Part shown: piece by piece, positions 23,406-33,014 of the stretch | Numbering within the stretch: position 1 is the first letter of the stretch | Layout: the number at the start of each line of letters is the position of its first letter | Source of the DNA: Alphaproteobacteria bacterium | Lineage (GTDB): Bacteria > Pseudomonadota > Alphaproteobacteria > GCA-016699305 | NCBI GenBank assembly: GCA_016699305.1 | Contig: CP064970.1 | Location: 1,488,001-1,552,000 of the forward strand | Length of the DNA stretch: 64,000 nucleotides | Reading direction: 5' to 3' | Notes under the pieces: model-generated | What the model was told of the DNA's origin: nothing | Databases searched by the model: none | Seen by the model: only the letters and a program-made list of their open reading frames with translations | Program-made: the position numbers and the translations under genes

Positions 23406-24835
23406 ATGACATGGCCCCTCCCCCCGCCTCCCGTTCGCGCTTGGCTCAGGCCGGGATATCCCGCTTGTTGCCGGTACCAAATTGGCTGTTGATAGTGCCG
23501 GGCGTTTTGTTGCTGCCGCTGGCTTTTTTTGTCTTTTTGGCTCTGCCGCAGGGCGAGGATTTTTGCTTTTATGTCGCGGCGCATGTGCGTGCGCTGCCCC
23601 AGGTTCTGGCGCTGCAATATGATCATGTCGGGGCGCGCTTTGCGTCGATGACCTTGGCCCTTATTCCCGATTTGTTGGGACGGGCCATCAAGGTGCCGGT
23701 GTCATATCTGTATATCCTTATGTTGCTGGCATGCTTGTCGGCCTTGGCCGGCGCGGCCTGGGTGCTGGCCGATCGCCTGATGCCGCGCATCGCCCTGCGC
23801 ACGCGGGTATTCCTGACTTTGATGTTGCTGGCGGTGCTGGCCGGTCATGCGCCATCGGTGCGCGGCCTGTTATTTTGGTTGCCGGGCGTGGTCAGCTTTA
23901 CCTTGCCGGGATTGGCATTGGCGTTGTTCATGGCCACGCTGTATCGCTCTTTGGCCGATCATCGGTGGATCGAGCCGCCCACGGCTTGGGGCCTGGCGGC
24001 TCTGTTGGCTGTGGCAGGATTATGCAACGAATCCGCAGGCTTCATGATAGCAGCGCTGGCTGGAATATCTTTTTTCGTGCGTCGCTATTTGCGATTGGAC
24101 GATCAGCCTTTGATGCATCTGGGTTTTGTGGCTTTGGGCCTGGCTTGCGCTTTGGTCATCGGGCTGGCTCCCGGGACATGGGATCGGTCCGAGGCGACTC
24201 GCGCCGTGTCGTCTCTGCTGTGGGGCGGTGCGGATCATGAGGGTATCGGGTGGCGCGCCGCCGCCCGTTGGCTGGGCGTGCTGGGTTGGTTGGGCATGCT
24301 GATGGTCCTGGTGGTGCAATTCCCACCTCCGCAGCGACAGCCCGATCCGCGCCATATCGGGGGGCTTGCCGGTTTCGGCTTGGCCGTTACCCTTGTCAGT
24401 ATGATCGTGACATGGATCGCCGCGCATTGGGGCTTGGGGCATTGGAACCAGCATCATGTGTTGAGCATCGTCGCGCTGAGCCTGCCCGCCGTGCTGTTGG
24501 CGCGTTATTACGGACATTTATTGATGGAGCAACTGGCCGTTTGGCGTGTGCCGGCCCCGGCTGTGTTGATCGTGAGTTTGGTGCTGGTTCTGGCCTCGCC
24601 CGGTATCCTGGGCGCGATCGTCCAAATGCCGGACGCATGGACCTTCCAGCGTGAAAGCCGCGCCCGTTTTCAAGAGCTTGCCAAAGACCCCGGATCGATT
24701 GCCTATCTGCCCATGCTGAGCGTGCAGCCAGGATTGCTGTTCGATAGCGATTTGTCCACCAGCGGCAGAGTCGCCCCGAATGACTGCATGGCCACGCTTT
24801 TTGGTAAGCGCGCGGTGATTGGTCAAGAGCCGTGA
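23402..24835 (+). CDS. Polytopic membrane protein (DUF6056-like)
   Basis: 477 residues with about ten hydrophobic segments, starting at an ATG that overlaps the RHH gene's stop. The first periplasmic region has E-D-F-C-F-Y-V-A-A-H and H-V-G-A-R-F-A-S-M, resembling the acidic first loop of DUF6056 and lipid-linked glycosyltransferase-like membrane proteins. This is weak evidence for a glycosyltransferase-C fold. The loop L-C-N-E-S-A-G-F is also typical of that group. Function unknown; possibly surface sugar modification. Confidence 0.7.
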   Translation: MNDMAPPPASRSRLAQAGISRLLPVPNWLLIVPGVLLLPLAFFVFLALPQGEDFCFYVAAHVRALPQVLALQYDHVGARFASMTLALIPDLLGRAIKVPVSYLYILMLLACLSALAGAAWVLADRLMPRIALRTRVFLTLMLLAVLAGHAPSVRGLLFWLPGVVSFTLPGLALALFMATLYRSLADHRWIEPPTAWGLAALLAVAGLCNESAGFMIAALAGISFFVRRYLRLDDQPLMHLGFVALGLACALVIGLAPGTWDRSEATRAVSSLLWGGADHEGIGWRAAARWLGVLGWLGMLMVLVVQFPPPQRQPDPRHIGGLAGFGLAVTLVSMIVTWIAAHWGLGHWNQHHVLSIVALSLPAVLLARYYGHLLMEQLAVWRVPAPAVLIVSLVLVLASPGILGAIVQMPDAWTFQRESRARFQELAKDPGSIAYLPMLSVQPGLLFDSDLSTSGRVAPNDCMATLFGKRAVIGQEP

Positions 24836-24866
24836 GCGCCGAAAGAACCGGCTTGTGACGCTTGGT

Positions 24867-25430
24867 ATGCATCCGCTACGCGCATTGACGGCCAAATACG
24901 GGGCCAATATCGCCTCTGGCTTTTGGCTCAGCGGCAATGCCCTGTCGGCGTCGATGGTCGGTTGGGGCGGCACTTGGGCCGAGTCCTCGGGCGGGGGCAT
25001 CATGCTGGCCGCAACGGGTTTTTCCCTGCTGTGCGGTCATATGCGGTTTGGTTTTCCCATTTCGGTTAGCCTGGCTTGGCTGGGGCTGAGCGTGATTCAA
25101 TCTTCGCAACTGATGGCCTTTGTTCCCTTGACCTGGCTGGGTTGGACGATGACGGCTCTGGCCACCTTGCCCGCCGCGACCGAGCCTTTGACCTCGCCTT
25201 GGGCCAAAACCCGCCACGGCAAGTCATGCTTTCTGCGCCTTCTGGCCAATCCCAGGCCGTTTTATGGGATCGTCAGCGGGGCCGGCCTTTTGCCTTTGAT
25301 CGTGACCGACGCGGTGAACGGTCGATACCGCATGCTGCCGGTTTACGCCTTGCTGGTCATGGGCAGTTTAACCTCCATGCTCTCGATCCCGCCCCAAAAA
25401 AAGCCTGTGACGCGCTTGGCGGCTTCATAA
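24867..25430 (+). CDS. Small membrane protein of unknown function
   Basis: About 187 residues from the ATG at 24867; an in-frame GTG at 24855 and a TTG at 24819, the latter overlapping the upstream gene, are alternatives. Four to five hydrophobic segments are visible (G-I-M-L-A-A-T-G-F-S-L-L, V-S-L-A-W-L-G-L-S-V-I, W-T-M-T-A-L-A-T-L, G-I-V-S-G-A-G-L-L-P-L-I). No family recognised. It is the last member of the lipoprotein/RHH/membrane-protein run that starts at 22669. Confidence 0.6.
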   Translation: MHPLRALTAKYGANIASGFWLSGNALSASMVGWGGTWAESSGGGIMLAATGFSLLCGHMRFGFPISVSLAWLGLSVIQSSQLMAFVPLTWLGWTMTALATLPAATEPLTSPWAKTRHGKSCFLRLLANPRPFYGIVSGAGLLPLIVTDAVNGRYRMLPVYALLVMGSLTSMLSIPPQKKPVTRLAAS

Positions 25431-25478
25431 GATTTGATCGGTTGGCGCAGGGCTTCCAAGTGATGTAGTCTGCCGATC

Positions 25479-26021
25479 ATGGACATCATCCCATCTCCCG
25501 TCGTTCCCATCATTCCCGGCACATTGACGCCGGACGAGGGGGTGCGTCGCCTGGGCGAGGCCGTGGCGGGCGAGGGGTTTTTGCTGACAAAGCTGGATGA
25601 GCTGTTGGCCTGGGCGCGTACCGGCTCGATGTGGCCGATGACTTTCGGTTTGGCCTGCTGCGGGGTCGAGATGATCCACGCCTATATGAGCCGCTATGAC
25701 CTGGATCGCTTTGGCATGTTCCCGCGTCCTTCGCCGCGCCAATCCGATGTCATGATCGTGGCGGGCACTTTGACCAACAAAATGGCCCCTGCCTTGCGCC
25801 GCGTCTATGACCAGATGGCCGAGCCGCGCTATGTGATTTCCATGGGTTCCTGCGCCAATGGCGGCGGTTATTATCATTATTCTTATTCGGTCGTGCGCGG
25901 TTGCGACCGCATCGTGCCCGTGGATGTCTATGTCCCCGGTTGTCCGCCCACGGCCGAGGCGCTGATTTACGGCATCTTGCATCTGCACCGAAAAATCCGT
26001 CGCACCGCCAGCGGTCGATAA
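25479..26021 (+). CDS. nuoB: NADH-quinone oxidoreductase subunit B (stand-alone copy)
   Basis: 180 residues carrying all four Cys that bind cluster N2 (residues 60, 61, 125, 155, in A-C-C-G-V-E-M, G-S-C-A-N-G-G-G and P-G-C-P-P-T-A-E). The core (R-P-S-P-R-Q-S-D, then Y-Y-H-Y-S-Y-S-V-V-R-G-C-D-R-I-V-P-V-D) is that of complex I NuoB rather than a hydrogenase small subunit. In complex I it passes electrons to quinone. No nuoA or nuoC lies next to it: the neighbours are a membrane-protein gene and pflB. It may be a second copy or part of a dispersed complex. Confidence 0.93.
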   Translation: MDIIPSPVVPIIPGTLTPDEGVRRLGEAVAGEGFLLTKLDELLAWARTGSMWPMTFGLACCGVEMIHAYMSRYDLDRFGMFPRPSPRQSDVMIVAGTLTNKMAPALRRVYDQMAEPRYVISMGSCANGGGYYHYSYSVVRGCDRIVPVDVYVPGCPPTAEALIYGILHLHRKIRRTASGR

Positions 26022-26347
26022 TCGCTTCCTGTCTCCACAACTCAGGGGGGAGAGGCCCGATCTTTTAGGGCAGATGTTTGTGGCTTAACCAAGGGCAATT
26101 CTTGATTAATTTGATAGGCCTCTCATCGTGTTTCAGAGCGTGTTTTGACGAGAGGCGAAGACGGGGGCATGCGTGCTAACGTATTTTGCTGCAATGCAAA
26201 ATTGATGAATGTTTAGACTTGTTTAATCATTTCGTGGAAGATTAAATATCGCGCGTCCGAGCAAGAGTTTTTTCAGCGCGACCGGATAGAACCGGCCCGG
26301 TGATAGAAACAATCCGACGAAGAAAAATAAACGGGGGGAGAAGCATC
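26022..26347 (+). promoter_or_regulatory. Long leader upstream of pflB
   Basis: About 325 AT-rich bases without a gene. Inside are a perfect 7-bp inverted repeat ATTTTGC/GCAAAAT (26183-26202) and a TTGATTAATTTGAT at about 26103. The latter matches only one half of the FNR consensus, so I do not call an FNR box. The GGGGGGAG ribosome site of pflB is at its end. Confidence 0.4.
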
Positions 26348-28633
26348 ATGAGCACACCGGCAGCAGTATTGGCATCTGGATCATCCCCTCAACCTCGCGC
26401 CGCCCTTGCCGCCAATCGAAGCCCGTTCGTGGGATCCGTCTGGCAGGACGAGATCAATGTGCGAGATTTTATTCAATCGAATGTGAAGCCGTATAGCGGC
26501 GATGAATCTTTCCTGGCTCCCGTCACCGATCGCACCGCCAAGCTGTGGGACAAAGTTTTGGATCTGGTGAGGGCCGAGATCGCCAAGGGCGGCACGTTGG
26601 ATATGGACACGGATGTGGTTTCGTCCATCGTCTCTCACACGCCGGGCTATATCGATGCGGGACTTGAAAAGATCGTGGGGCTGCAGACTGAAGCGCCGCT
26701 CAAGCGCGCCTTGATGCCCTATGGCGGCATCCGCATGGCGCAAGATTCCCTCAAGGCCTATGGCTATGAAATCTCGCCGCGAGTCACCGAGATCTTCACC
26801 AAATACCGCAAGACCCACAACCAGGGTGTCTTTGACGCCTATACCGACGATATTCGCAAGGCGCGTGGTTCGGGCATCATCACCGGGCTTCCCGACGCCT
26901 ATGGTCGTGGCCGTATCATCGGCGATTATCGCCGCGTGGCGCTGTACGGCACGGCGCGGTTGATCCGCGACAAGCAGGAACAGCATGCCTCTTTGGCCAA
27001 GCCCATCAACGACTACAGCATCCGCCTGCGCGAAGAAATCTCCGAGCAGATCCGCGCGTTGAAAGAGCTGGAGCAGATGGCGTCCGGTTATGGCTTTGAC
27101 GTTTCTCGTCCCGCCGCGAATGCGCGTGAGGCCGTGCAGTGGCTGTATATGGCCTATTTGGCTGCGGTGAAGGAGCAAAACGGCGCGGCCATGTCGCTGG
27201 GCCGTGTGTCAACCTTCCTGGATATCTACTTTGAGCGCGATTTGGCCGATGGCACGTTGTCCGAGTCTGACGCGCAAGAGATCATCGATCACTTCGTGAT
27301 GAAGCTGCGCATGGTGCGCTTTGCCCGCACGCCTGAATATAACGAATTGTTCTCGGGCGATCCCACATGGGTGACCGAGTCGATCGGCGGCGTGGGCGAA
27401 GACGGACGGTCCTTGGTCACCAAGACCAGCTATCGCTTTATGCACACCCTGACCAATATGGGCCCCGCGCCCGAGCCGAATCTGACCGTGCTGTGGTCCG
27501 AGGCTCTGCCCCCCGCCTTTAAGCGTTATTGCGCCAAGATGTCGCTGGCCACCAGCGCCATCCAGTACGAGAACGACGATCTGATGCGTCCTTATTGGGG
27601 CGATGATTACGGCATCGCTTGCTGCGTATCGGCGATGCGTATCGGCAAGCAGATGCAGTTCTTCGGCGCGCGCGCGAATTTGGCCAAGACGCTGCTTTAC
27701 GCCTTGAACGGCGGGCGCGACGAGGTCAGCGGCGAGCAGGTGGCTCCCGTCTCCGAGGCCTTTGGCGGCGAGGTGCTGACTTATGACGACGTCATGAGGC
27801 GCCTGGACAAGATGATGGATTGGTTGGCCGACACCTATATGGACGCGCTGAACATCATCCACACCATGCATGATAAATATTGTTATGAGCGGCTTGAAAT
27901 GGCCCTGCATGACCGCGATATTCTGCGCACCATGGCCTGCGGCATCGCGGGCATCTCGGTCACGGCGGATTCGCTCAGCGCCATCAAGCATGCCAAGGTC
28001 AAAGTGGTGCGCGACGAGCGCGGTCTGATCACCGATTTCGTCACCGAGGGCGGCTTCCCCTGTTACGGCAACAACGACGACCGCGTGGACGGCATCGCCG
28101 TGGCTCTGGTGGAAAGCTTTATGGACAAGCTGCGCCAGCGGCCCACATATCGCGACGCCGTTCCGACGCAATCGGTGCTGACCATCACCTCGAACGTCGT
28201 CTATGGCAAGAAGACCGGCAACACGCCCGATGGCCGCAAGGCGGGCGTGCCCTTCGCTCCGGGAGCGAACCCCATGCATGGCCGCGACAAGAAGGGTGCC
28301 TTGGCCTCGCTGGCCTCGGTGGCCAAGCTGCCTTATCAGCATTCGCAAGACGGCATCTCGAACACCTTCTCGGTGGTGCCGGGCGCTTTGGGCAAGACCG
28401 AGCGCGAGCGGGTCAGCAATCTGGTGGGAATGTTGGACAGCTATTTTGGCCGCAAGGCGCATCACCTGAACGTGAATACGCTGGACCGCGCCATGCTGCT
28501 GGACGCCATGGAGCATCCCGAAAACTATCCGCAACTGACCGTGCGGGTGTCGGGCTATGCTGTGCCCTTCATCAAGCTGACGCGCGAACAACAACAAGAC
28601 GTGGTCAGCCGCACCTTCCACGAGTGTCTATGA
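26348..28633 (+). CDS. pflB: Formate C-acetyltransferase (pyruvate formate-lyase)
   Basis: Converts pyruvate and CoA to acetyl-CoA and formate without oxygen, by a glycyl-radical mechanism. The ATG at 26348 follows a strong GGGGGGAG site. 761 residues, as expected. The active-site Cys pair is in G-I-A-C-C-V-S-A-M and the radical Gly near the C-terminus is in R-V-S-G-Y-A-V. The activase gene follows two bases downstream, as in most pfl operons. This fermentative enzyme is not typical of alphaproteobacteria and suggests growth without oxygen. Confidence 0.97.
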   Translation: MSTPAAVLASGSSPQPRAALAANRSPFVGSVWQDEINVRDFIQSNVKPYSGDESFLAPVTDRTAKLWDKVLDLVRAEIAKGGTLDMDTDVVSSIVSHTPGYIDAGLEKIVGLQTEAPLKRALMPYGGIRMAQDSLKAYGYEISPRVTEIFTKYRKTHNQGVFDAYTDDIRKARGSGIITGLPDAYGRGRIIGDYRRVALYGTARLIRDKQEQHASLAKPINDYSIRLREEISEQIRALKELEQMASGYGFDVSRPAANAREAVQWLYMAYLAAVKEQNGAAMSLGRVSTFLDIYFERDLADGTLSESDAQEIIDHFVMKLRMVRFARTPEYNELFSGDPTWVTESIGGVGEDGRSLVTKTSYRFMHTLTNMGPAPEPNLTVLWSEALPPAFKRYCAKMSLATSAIQYENDDLMRPYWGDDYGIACCVSAMRIGKQMQFFGARANLAKTLLYALNGGRDEVSGEQVAPVSEAFGGEVLTYDDVMRRLDKMMDWLADTYMDALNIIHTMHDKYCYERLEMALHDRDILRTMACGIAGISVTADSLSAIKHAKVKVVRDERGLITDFVTEGGFPCYGNNDDRVDGIAVALVESFMDKLRQRPTYRDAVPTQSVLTITSNVVYGKKTGNTPDGRKAGVPFAPGANPMHGRDKKGALASLASVAKLPYQHSQDGISNTFSVVPGALGKTERERVSNLVGMLDSYFGRKAHHLNVNTLDRAMLLDAMEHPENYPQLTVRVSGYAVPFIKLTREQQQDVVSRTFHECL

Positions 28634-28634
28634 C

Positions 28635-29450
28635 GTGTCCACCATCGGATCGCCCGACTCCTCTCCCTCACCGCTGCCGATACTTGCGGCAGAGTGGGAA
28701 AAGGGTTTGGTCGTGGCCGAAGGCGCGCAAGGATACATCCACTCGGTAGAAACCGCCGGGGCCGTCGATGGGCCAGGGCTGCGCTTTGTGGTCTTTACCA
28801 CAGGCTGCCCGTTACAATGCGCCTATTGCCATAACCCCGACTCGCGGCACATGAAGAATGGCTATATGGCGACGACGGCCGAGCTGCTGACCGAAATCGC
28901 CCAATACCGTGATTTCCTAACCAGCACCAATGGGGGCGTCACCATCAGCGGCGGCGAGCCTTTATGCCAGCCGCATTTCGTGCGCGCTTTGCTCGGTGGG
29001 TGCAAGGCTATGGGTCTGCATACCGCCATTGACACGTCCGGTTATCTGGGCGAGGCCGCCGATGACACGCTGCTGGATATGGCTGATCTGGTGCTTTTAT
29101 GCGTTAAATCCTTTGATCCGCAAGCTCATGTGGATATCACCGGCGCGCCTTTGCATCCGACCTTGACCTTTGCCCAGCGCTTGGCGCGGCGGGGCCAGGA
29201 TGTCTGGCTGCGCTATGTGCTGGTGCCGGGTTTGACGGATAACTGGGGCGCGATTGAGGGTTTGGCCGGCTACGCCGCCAAGCTTGGCAATATTCGCCGT
29301 GTCGAGATTCTGCCCTTTCATAAAATGGGCGAGTACAAATACGAGGAATTGGGTTTGCCCTATCGGCTCAAGGCCACGCCGCCGCCGCCGCCCGAAGATA
29401 TCGCCCGCGCGCGCTCCATCTTTGCCCAGTATGGGTTGGACGCTGTTTGA
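28635..29450 (+). CDS. pflA: Pyruvate formate-lyase activating enzyme
   Basis: Radical SAM enzyme that abstracts hydrogen from the PflB glycine. 271 residues from a GTG right after pflB. The cluster motif C-P-L-Q-C-A-Y-C gives Cys 58, 62 and 65. H-S-V-E-T-A-G-A-V-D-G-P-G-L-R precedes it and G-G-V-T-I-S-G-G-E-P-L follows, all typical of activases. It has about 30 extra residues at the N-terminus compared with E. coli PflA. Confidence 0.96.
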   Translation: MSTIGSPDSSPSPLPILAAEWEKGLVVAEGAQGYIHSVETAGAVDGPGLRFVVFTTGCPLQCAYCHNPDSRHMKNGYMATTAELLTEIAQYRDFLTSTNGGVTISGGEPLCQPHFVRALLGGCKAMGLHTAIDTSGYLGEAADDTLLDMADLVLLCVKSFDPQAHVDITGAPLHPTLTFAQRLARRGQDVWLRYVLVPGLTDNWGAIEGLAGYAAKLGNIRRVEILPFHKMGEYKYEELGLPYRLKATPPPPPEDIARARSIFAQYGLDAV

Positions 29451-29503
29451 AACTGTGATATACGTCTATCGAGTTACTTTCTTTGTTTTAGGGAGTATCA
29501 GAC

Positions 29504-30229
29504 ATGCCCAACGTCCTGATCACCGGCAGCAGTCGTGGCATTGGCTTAGAGCTGGTGCGGCAGTATGCGGCAGACGGGTGGGATGTGCAGGCTATGGCGC
29601 GTGCGCCTGACAAAGCCGTCGCCTTACAAGAAGCCGCCCGACAAAACGCCCATATTCGGATTCATGCGTTGGATGTTACGGATTTTGCTGCCGTGGACCG
29701 CTTGGCCATTGAGTTGCGCGGTCAACCGATTGACGTACTGATTAACTGCGCGGGAGTCTTCGGTGGAGGGGCCTTTATCCCTGACGCGCCCCAACCACAT
29801 CAGGATTTTGGAGATTTGGACTATGCGGCATGGAGGCAGGTGCTGGAGGTGAACACTTTGGCGCCGACCAAGATGATCGAGGCTTTCACCGACCATATCG
29901 CCGCCAGTGACCAAAAGAAGATCGTGATGATCACGTCTTTTATGGGTTCAATTGGGGCTTTAATGGAAGAGGACGGTGGATTCTATCCCTACCGCACCAG
30001 CAAGGCTGCATTGAACATGGTGGCAAGACTGCTGTCGATGAGCCTTCGCAAGCATGGCATGACCGTGCTGACCTTGCATCCCGGTTGGGTGCAGACCGAC
30101 ATGGGTGGCCCCTCGGCCACTGTTCCTGTACCAGAAAGCGCCAAAGGACTACGCCGTGTCATTGACATGGCAACGCCTCAGCAATCCGGTAGTTTCTTGA
30201 CTTATCAAGGCGAAACTCTGCCGTGGTAA
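29504..30229 (+). CDS. Short-chain dehydrogenase/reductase
   Basis: 241 residues with a complete classical SDR set: T-G-S-S-R-G-I-G (residues 7-14) for NAD(P), N-C-A-G at 81-84, Ser145, and Tyr163/Lys167 in Y-R-T-S-K. The sequence resembles the C-factor/CsgA-like subgroup (L-H-P-G-W-V-Q-T-D-M-G-G). The substrate cannot be told. ATG start with an AGGGAG site. It stands 53 bases after pflA. Confidence 0.9.
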   Translation: MPNVLITGSSRGIGLELVRQYAADGWDVQAMARAPDKAVALQEAARQNAHIRIHALDVTDFAAVDRLAIELRGQPIDVLINCAGVFGGGAFIPDAPQPHQDFGDLDYAAWRQVLEVNTLAPTKMIEAFTDHIAASDQKKIVMITSFMGSIGALMEEDGGFYPYRTSKAALNMVARLLSMSLRKHGMTVLTLHPGWVQTDMGGPSATVPVPESAKGLRRVIDMATPQQSGSFLTYQGETLPW

Positions 30230-30341
30230 TAAGGAATTTTCCTGCATCTCGGGCTACGAACGGCCATAAATCTTGATATAGTGACGATGGTGTGGAAAGC
30301 GTTCCAGGCCGCAATCGCTGATTTCTCGCTATGGATAGGAA

Positions 30342-30959
30342 GTGACTGACACACCTGACTCCCCCGACCCCTTGGCCGATTTGATCCGACTGCTGGCGCG
30401 TCTGCCTGGCTTGGGGCCGCGTTCGGCGCGGCGGGCGGCTTTGGCCTTGCTGAAGAAGCGCGAAACACTGTTGCGGCCTCTGGGCGATGCGCTGCGCGTG
30501 GTGGATGCCCGACTGCGGTCCTGCACCGCCTGCGGCAATCTGGATACGCAAGACCCTTGCGGGTTGTGCCGCGATCCGAGCCGCGATGGCGGGTTGATCT
30601 GCGTGGTTGAGGATGTCGCCGATTTATGGGCCGTCGAGCGCAGCGGTGTTTTTCATGGCCATTATCATGTCTTGGGCGGCGCTCTTTCGGCCTTGGACGG
30701 CATCGGGCCTGACGACCTGCGCCTTGGATTATTGGAGCAAAGGGCGCATGCGACAGGCACGCGTGAGATTATCTTAGCCCTGAACGCCACGGTCGAGGGA
30801 CAGACCACCGCGCATTATATCGCCCAGCGTCTGGCCGCCTCCGGAGCGACCTTAACCCTGACGCGGCTGGCCCTGGGCGTGCCGGTCGGCGGCGAGTTGG
30901 ATTATCTGGACGATGGCACCCTGGCCACCGCCTTGCAGGCGCGCGGCAAATGGGGTTGA
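30342..30959 (+). CDS. recR: Recombination protein RecR
   Basis: Acts with RecF/RecO to load RecA on gapped DNA. 205 residues from a GTG. It has an N-terminal HhH (L-P-G-L-G-P-R-S-A-R-R), a zinc finger with Cys 61, 64, 73 and 76, and a Toprim domain (I-C-V-V-E-D-V-A-D-L). The C-terminal R-L-A-L-G-V-P-V-G-G-E-L is the Walker-B-like motif. The usual dnaX and ybaB partners are not next to it here. Confidence 0.95.
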   Translation: MTDTPDSPDPLADLIRLLARLPGLGPRSARRAALALLKKRETLLRPLGDALRVVDARLRSCTACGNLDTQDPCGLCRDPSRDGGLICVVEDVADLWAVERSGVFHGHYHVLGGALSALDGIGPDDLRLGLLEQRAHATGTREIILALNATVEGQTTAHYIAQRLAASGATLTLTRLALGVPVGGELDYLDDGTLATALQARGKWG

Positions 30960-30988
30960 TCGCCTGACATCAACATTGGGGAGTGGTA

Positions 30989-31663
30989 TTAGACCGTCAC
31001 GCCTTGTTCTAAACGCCAGGTGCGATCCATGCGGCGGGCCAGGTCGTGGTTATGTGTGGCCATCAAGATAGCCAGACCTCGGACGCGCGCCAGCTCCGTC
31101 AACATGTCAAAGACGCGATCGGCGGTTCCCGGATCCAGATTTCCGGTCGGCTCGTCGGCGATCAGCAAGGCGGGGTCGTTGGCCAAGGCGCGCGCGATGG
31201 CCACGCGCTGTTGCTCGCCGCCCGAAAGCTGGCCCGGGCGGTGCGTGGCGCGTGCGGCCAGCCCCACCGCGTCCAGCAGATCAAGCGCCCGCGCCTTGGC
31301 CTTGGCGGGCGTTGCGCCCGTCATGATGATCGGCAAGGCCACATTCTCCTGCGCCGAGAATTCGGGCAACAGGTGATGATATTGATAGACAAAGCCCAGT
31401 TTCAGACGGCGCATGCGGGTGCGCTCGGCCTCGCCTAGGGTTCCGGTGTCGCGGCCCAATAGGCGCACGCGGCCCGCATCGGGGCGCTCCAACAATCCCG
31501 CGATATGCAGCAAGGTGGATTTCCCTGCGCCCGAAGGGCCGACCAAAGCGGCGCGTTGGCCGCGATGGACGGCCAGGCATGCGCCGCGCAAGACGGCCAC
31601 GCCTTGTTCGCCTGCGCCGAAGCGACGCTCGATGGATTCAAGGGCCAGGACCGGCTCATTCAT
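30989..31663 (-). CDS. lolD: Lipoprotein-releasing ABC transporter ATP-binding protein LolD
   Basis: Powers extraction of outer-membrane lipoproteins from the inner membrane. 224 residues: Walker A V-G-P-S-G-A-G-K-S-T, the LolD-typical V-Y-Q-Y-H-H-L-L-P-E-F-S-A-Q-E-N-V loop, signature L-S-G-G-E-Q-Q-R, Walker B L-L-I-A-D-E-P-T-G-N-L-D. It overlaps the end of lolC by eight bases and is co-transcribed with it. Confidence 0.95.
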   Translation of the reverse strand: MNEPVLALESIERRFGAGEQGVAVLRGACLAVHRGQRAALVGPSGAGKSTLLHIAGLLERPDAGRVRLLGRDTGTLGEAERTRMRRLKLGFVYQYHHLLPEFSAQENVALPIIMTGATPAKAKARALDLLDAVGLAARATHRPGQLSGGEQQRVAIARALANDPALLIADEPTGNLDPGTADRVFDMLTELARVRGLAILMATHNHDLARRMDRTWRLEQGVTV

Positions 31664-32912
31664 AACGCAGCGCCTCCACCGGATCGAGCGAAGCGGCGCG
31701 CCATGCCGGATAGATCGTGGCCAGGAAAGAAAGTCCCAACGCCATCAGGGCGACTTGCGTCACCTCGGCCCAATCCATAACGGCGGGCAGACGCGACAGG
31801 AAATAGATCTCGGCGGAGAACAGGTCGTGCCCGATCAGGCTTTGCATGAATTGCCGGATGGATTCGATGTTCAGGGCAAAGGCGACGCCCAAGGCCAGGC
31901 CCGAAAGCGTACCAGCCACGCCAATGGCCATGCCGCATAAGAGAAACACGCGCAACACCATGCCGCGCGAGGCGCCCATGGTGCGCAAGATGGCAATGTC
32001 GGATCCCTTGTCCTGCACCAGCATCACCAGCCCCGAGATGATGTTAAAGGCGGCGACCAGAATAATAAGGGTCAGAATGACGAACATCACATTGCGCTCC
32101 ACCTCCAGCGCATTGACGAAACTGGCATGGGCTTGCTTCCAATCCAGAAGGCGGACGGGCTGGGGCAGATCTCGCGCCAACAGGTCCAGGCGCGCGCGCG
32201 TTTTTACCAGGTCCTGCGGGTTGTCCACCATGATATCGAGCGAACTGACAGCAGAGCCCAATCCCAAGAACTGCGCGGCCGTCTCGCGCGCGGCGAACAG
32301 GAATCCGTTGTCATATTCATACATGCCGACATCAAAGATCGCGGCAATGGTAAAGACCGCTTGGCGCGGCATGGGGCCAAGGGCGGTGGCCAGGCTGTTG
32401 GGACTCAGCACGGTGATCTTATCGCCCACGCCCACGCCCAGCCGGTCCGACAACCGGCGGCCAATCAACACCCGCATGCCGGTCAGATCGTCCAACGATC
32501 CCGCCACGATGCCGTGGCTAAGGATGGGACGCTGGCGCAGCACATCGGCGGGCAGGCCGCGTATCACCACGCCGGTGGCAAAGCCGCGATAGGTCAGCAA
32601 GCCTTGCCCTTCGACCAGGGGATCGACCGAGCGCACGCCCGGCACGGCCTGCAATTTGGGCACCATCGGCTCCCAGCCATTGAGCGTGCCGGTCATGGCG
32701 TAGAGATTGATATGGCCGTTCAGGCCCAGAACGCGCTGGAACAGCTCTTGGCGAAAGCCATTCATCACCGACATGACGATAATCAACGTGGCCACGCCCA
32801 ACGCGATGCCGATCAGCGAGAACCAGGTGATGACCGAGATGAATCCCTCCTGCCGCCGGGAACGCAGATAGCGTCCGGCCACAAGGCATTCAAAATTTCC
32901 AAATCCGCTCAT
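31656..32912 (-). CDS. lolC: Lipoprotein-releasing system permease LolC/LolE
   Basis: 418 residues. The cytoplasmic N-terminus F-E-C-L-V-A-G-R-Y-L-R-S-R-R-Q-E-G-F-I-S-V and first helix are typical of LolC/E. A large periplasmic MacB-PCD-like domain follows, then three C-terminal helices, and the protein ends P-A-W-R-A-A-S-L-D-P-V-E-A-L-R-Y-E. A single permease gene with lolD is usual in alphaproteobacteria, where proS often sits just upstream; here proS is elsewhere (48526). The 5' third of this gene is repeated at 34908-35366. Confidence 0.94.
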   Translation of the reverse strand: MSGFGNFECLVAGRYLRSRRQEGFISVITWFSLIGIALGVATLIIVMSVMNGFRQELFQRVLGLNGHINLYAMTGTLNGWEPMVPKLQAVPGVRSVDPLVEGQGLLTYRGFATGVVIRGLPADVLRQRPILSHGIVAGSLDDLTGMRVLIGRRLSDRLGVGVGDKITVLSPNSLATALGPMPRQAVFTIAAIFDVGMYEYDNGFLFAARETAAQFLGLGSAVSSLDIMVDNPQDLVKTRARLDLLARDLPQPVRLLDWKQAHASFVNALEVERNVMFVILTLIILVAAFNIISGLVMLVQDKGSDIAILRTMGASRGMVLRVFLLCGMAIGVAGTLSGLALGVAFALNIESIRQFMQSLIGHDLFSAEIYFLSRLPAVMDWAEVTQVALMALGLSFLATIYPAWRAASLDPVEALRYE

Positions 32913-33014
32913 GACCCTATCTTCTAGCGTATGGAGGATCGGAAAGGGTGGAAAAAATGTGGCATAATGCGGCTCTGCCCTTGTCGAGGCATAATCTTAG
33001 AAGGAGCATGGAAC

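Noticed and set aside
26095..26125. FNR-box candidate upstream of pflB (TTGAT-N4-TTGAT)
   Set aside because: The second half is a direct rather than inverted repeat of the first, so the palindromic consensus is not met.
27209..28621. 470-codon open frame antisense to pflB
   Set aside because: High-GC codon bias keeps the complementary frame open; no ribosome site and low-complexity His/Gln/Arg composition. Similar long antisense frames occur over gyrA, asd, pst and ppk.
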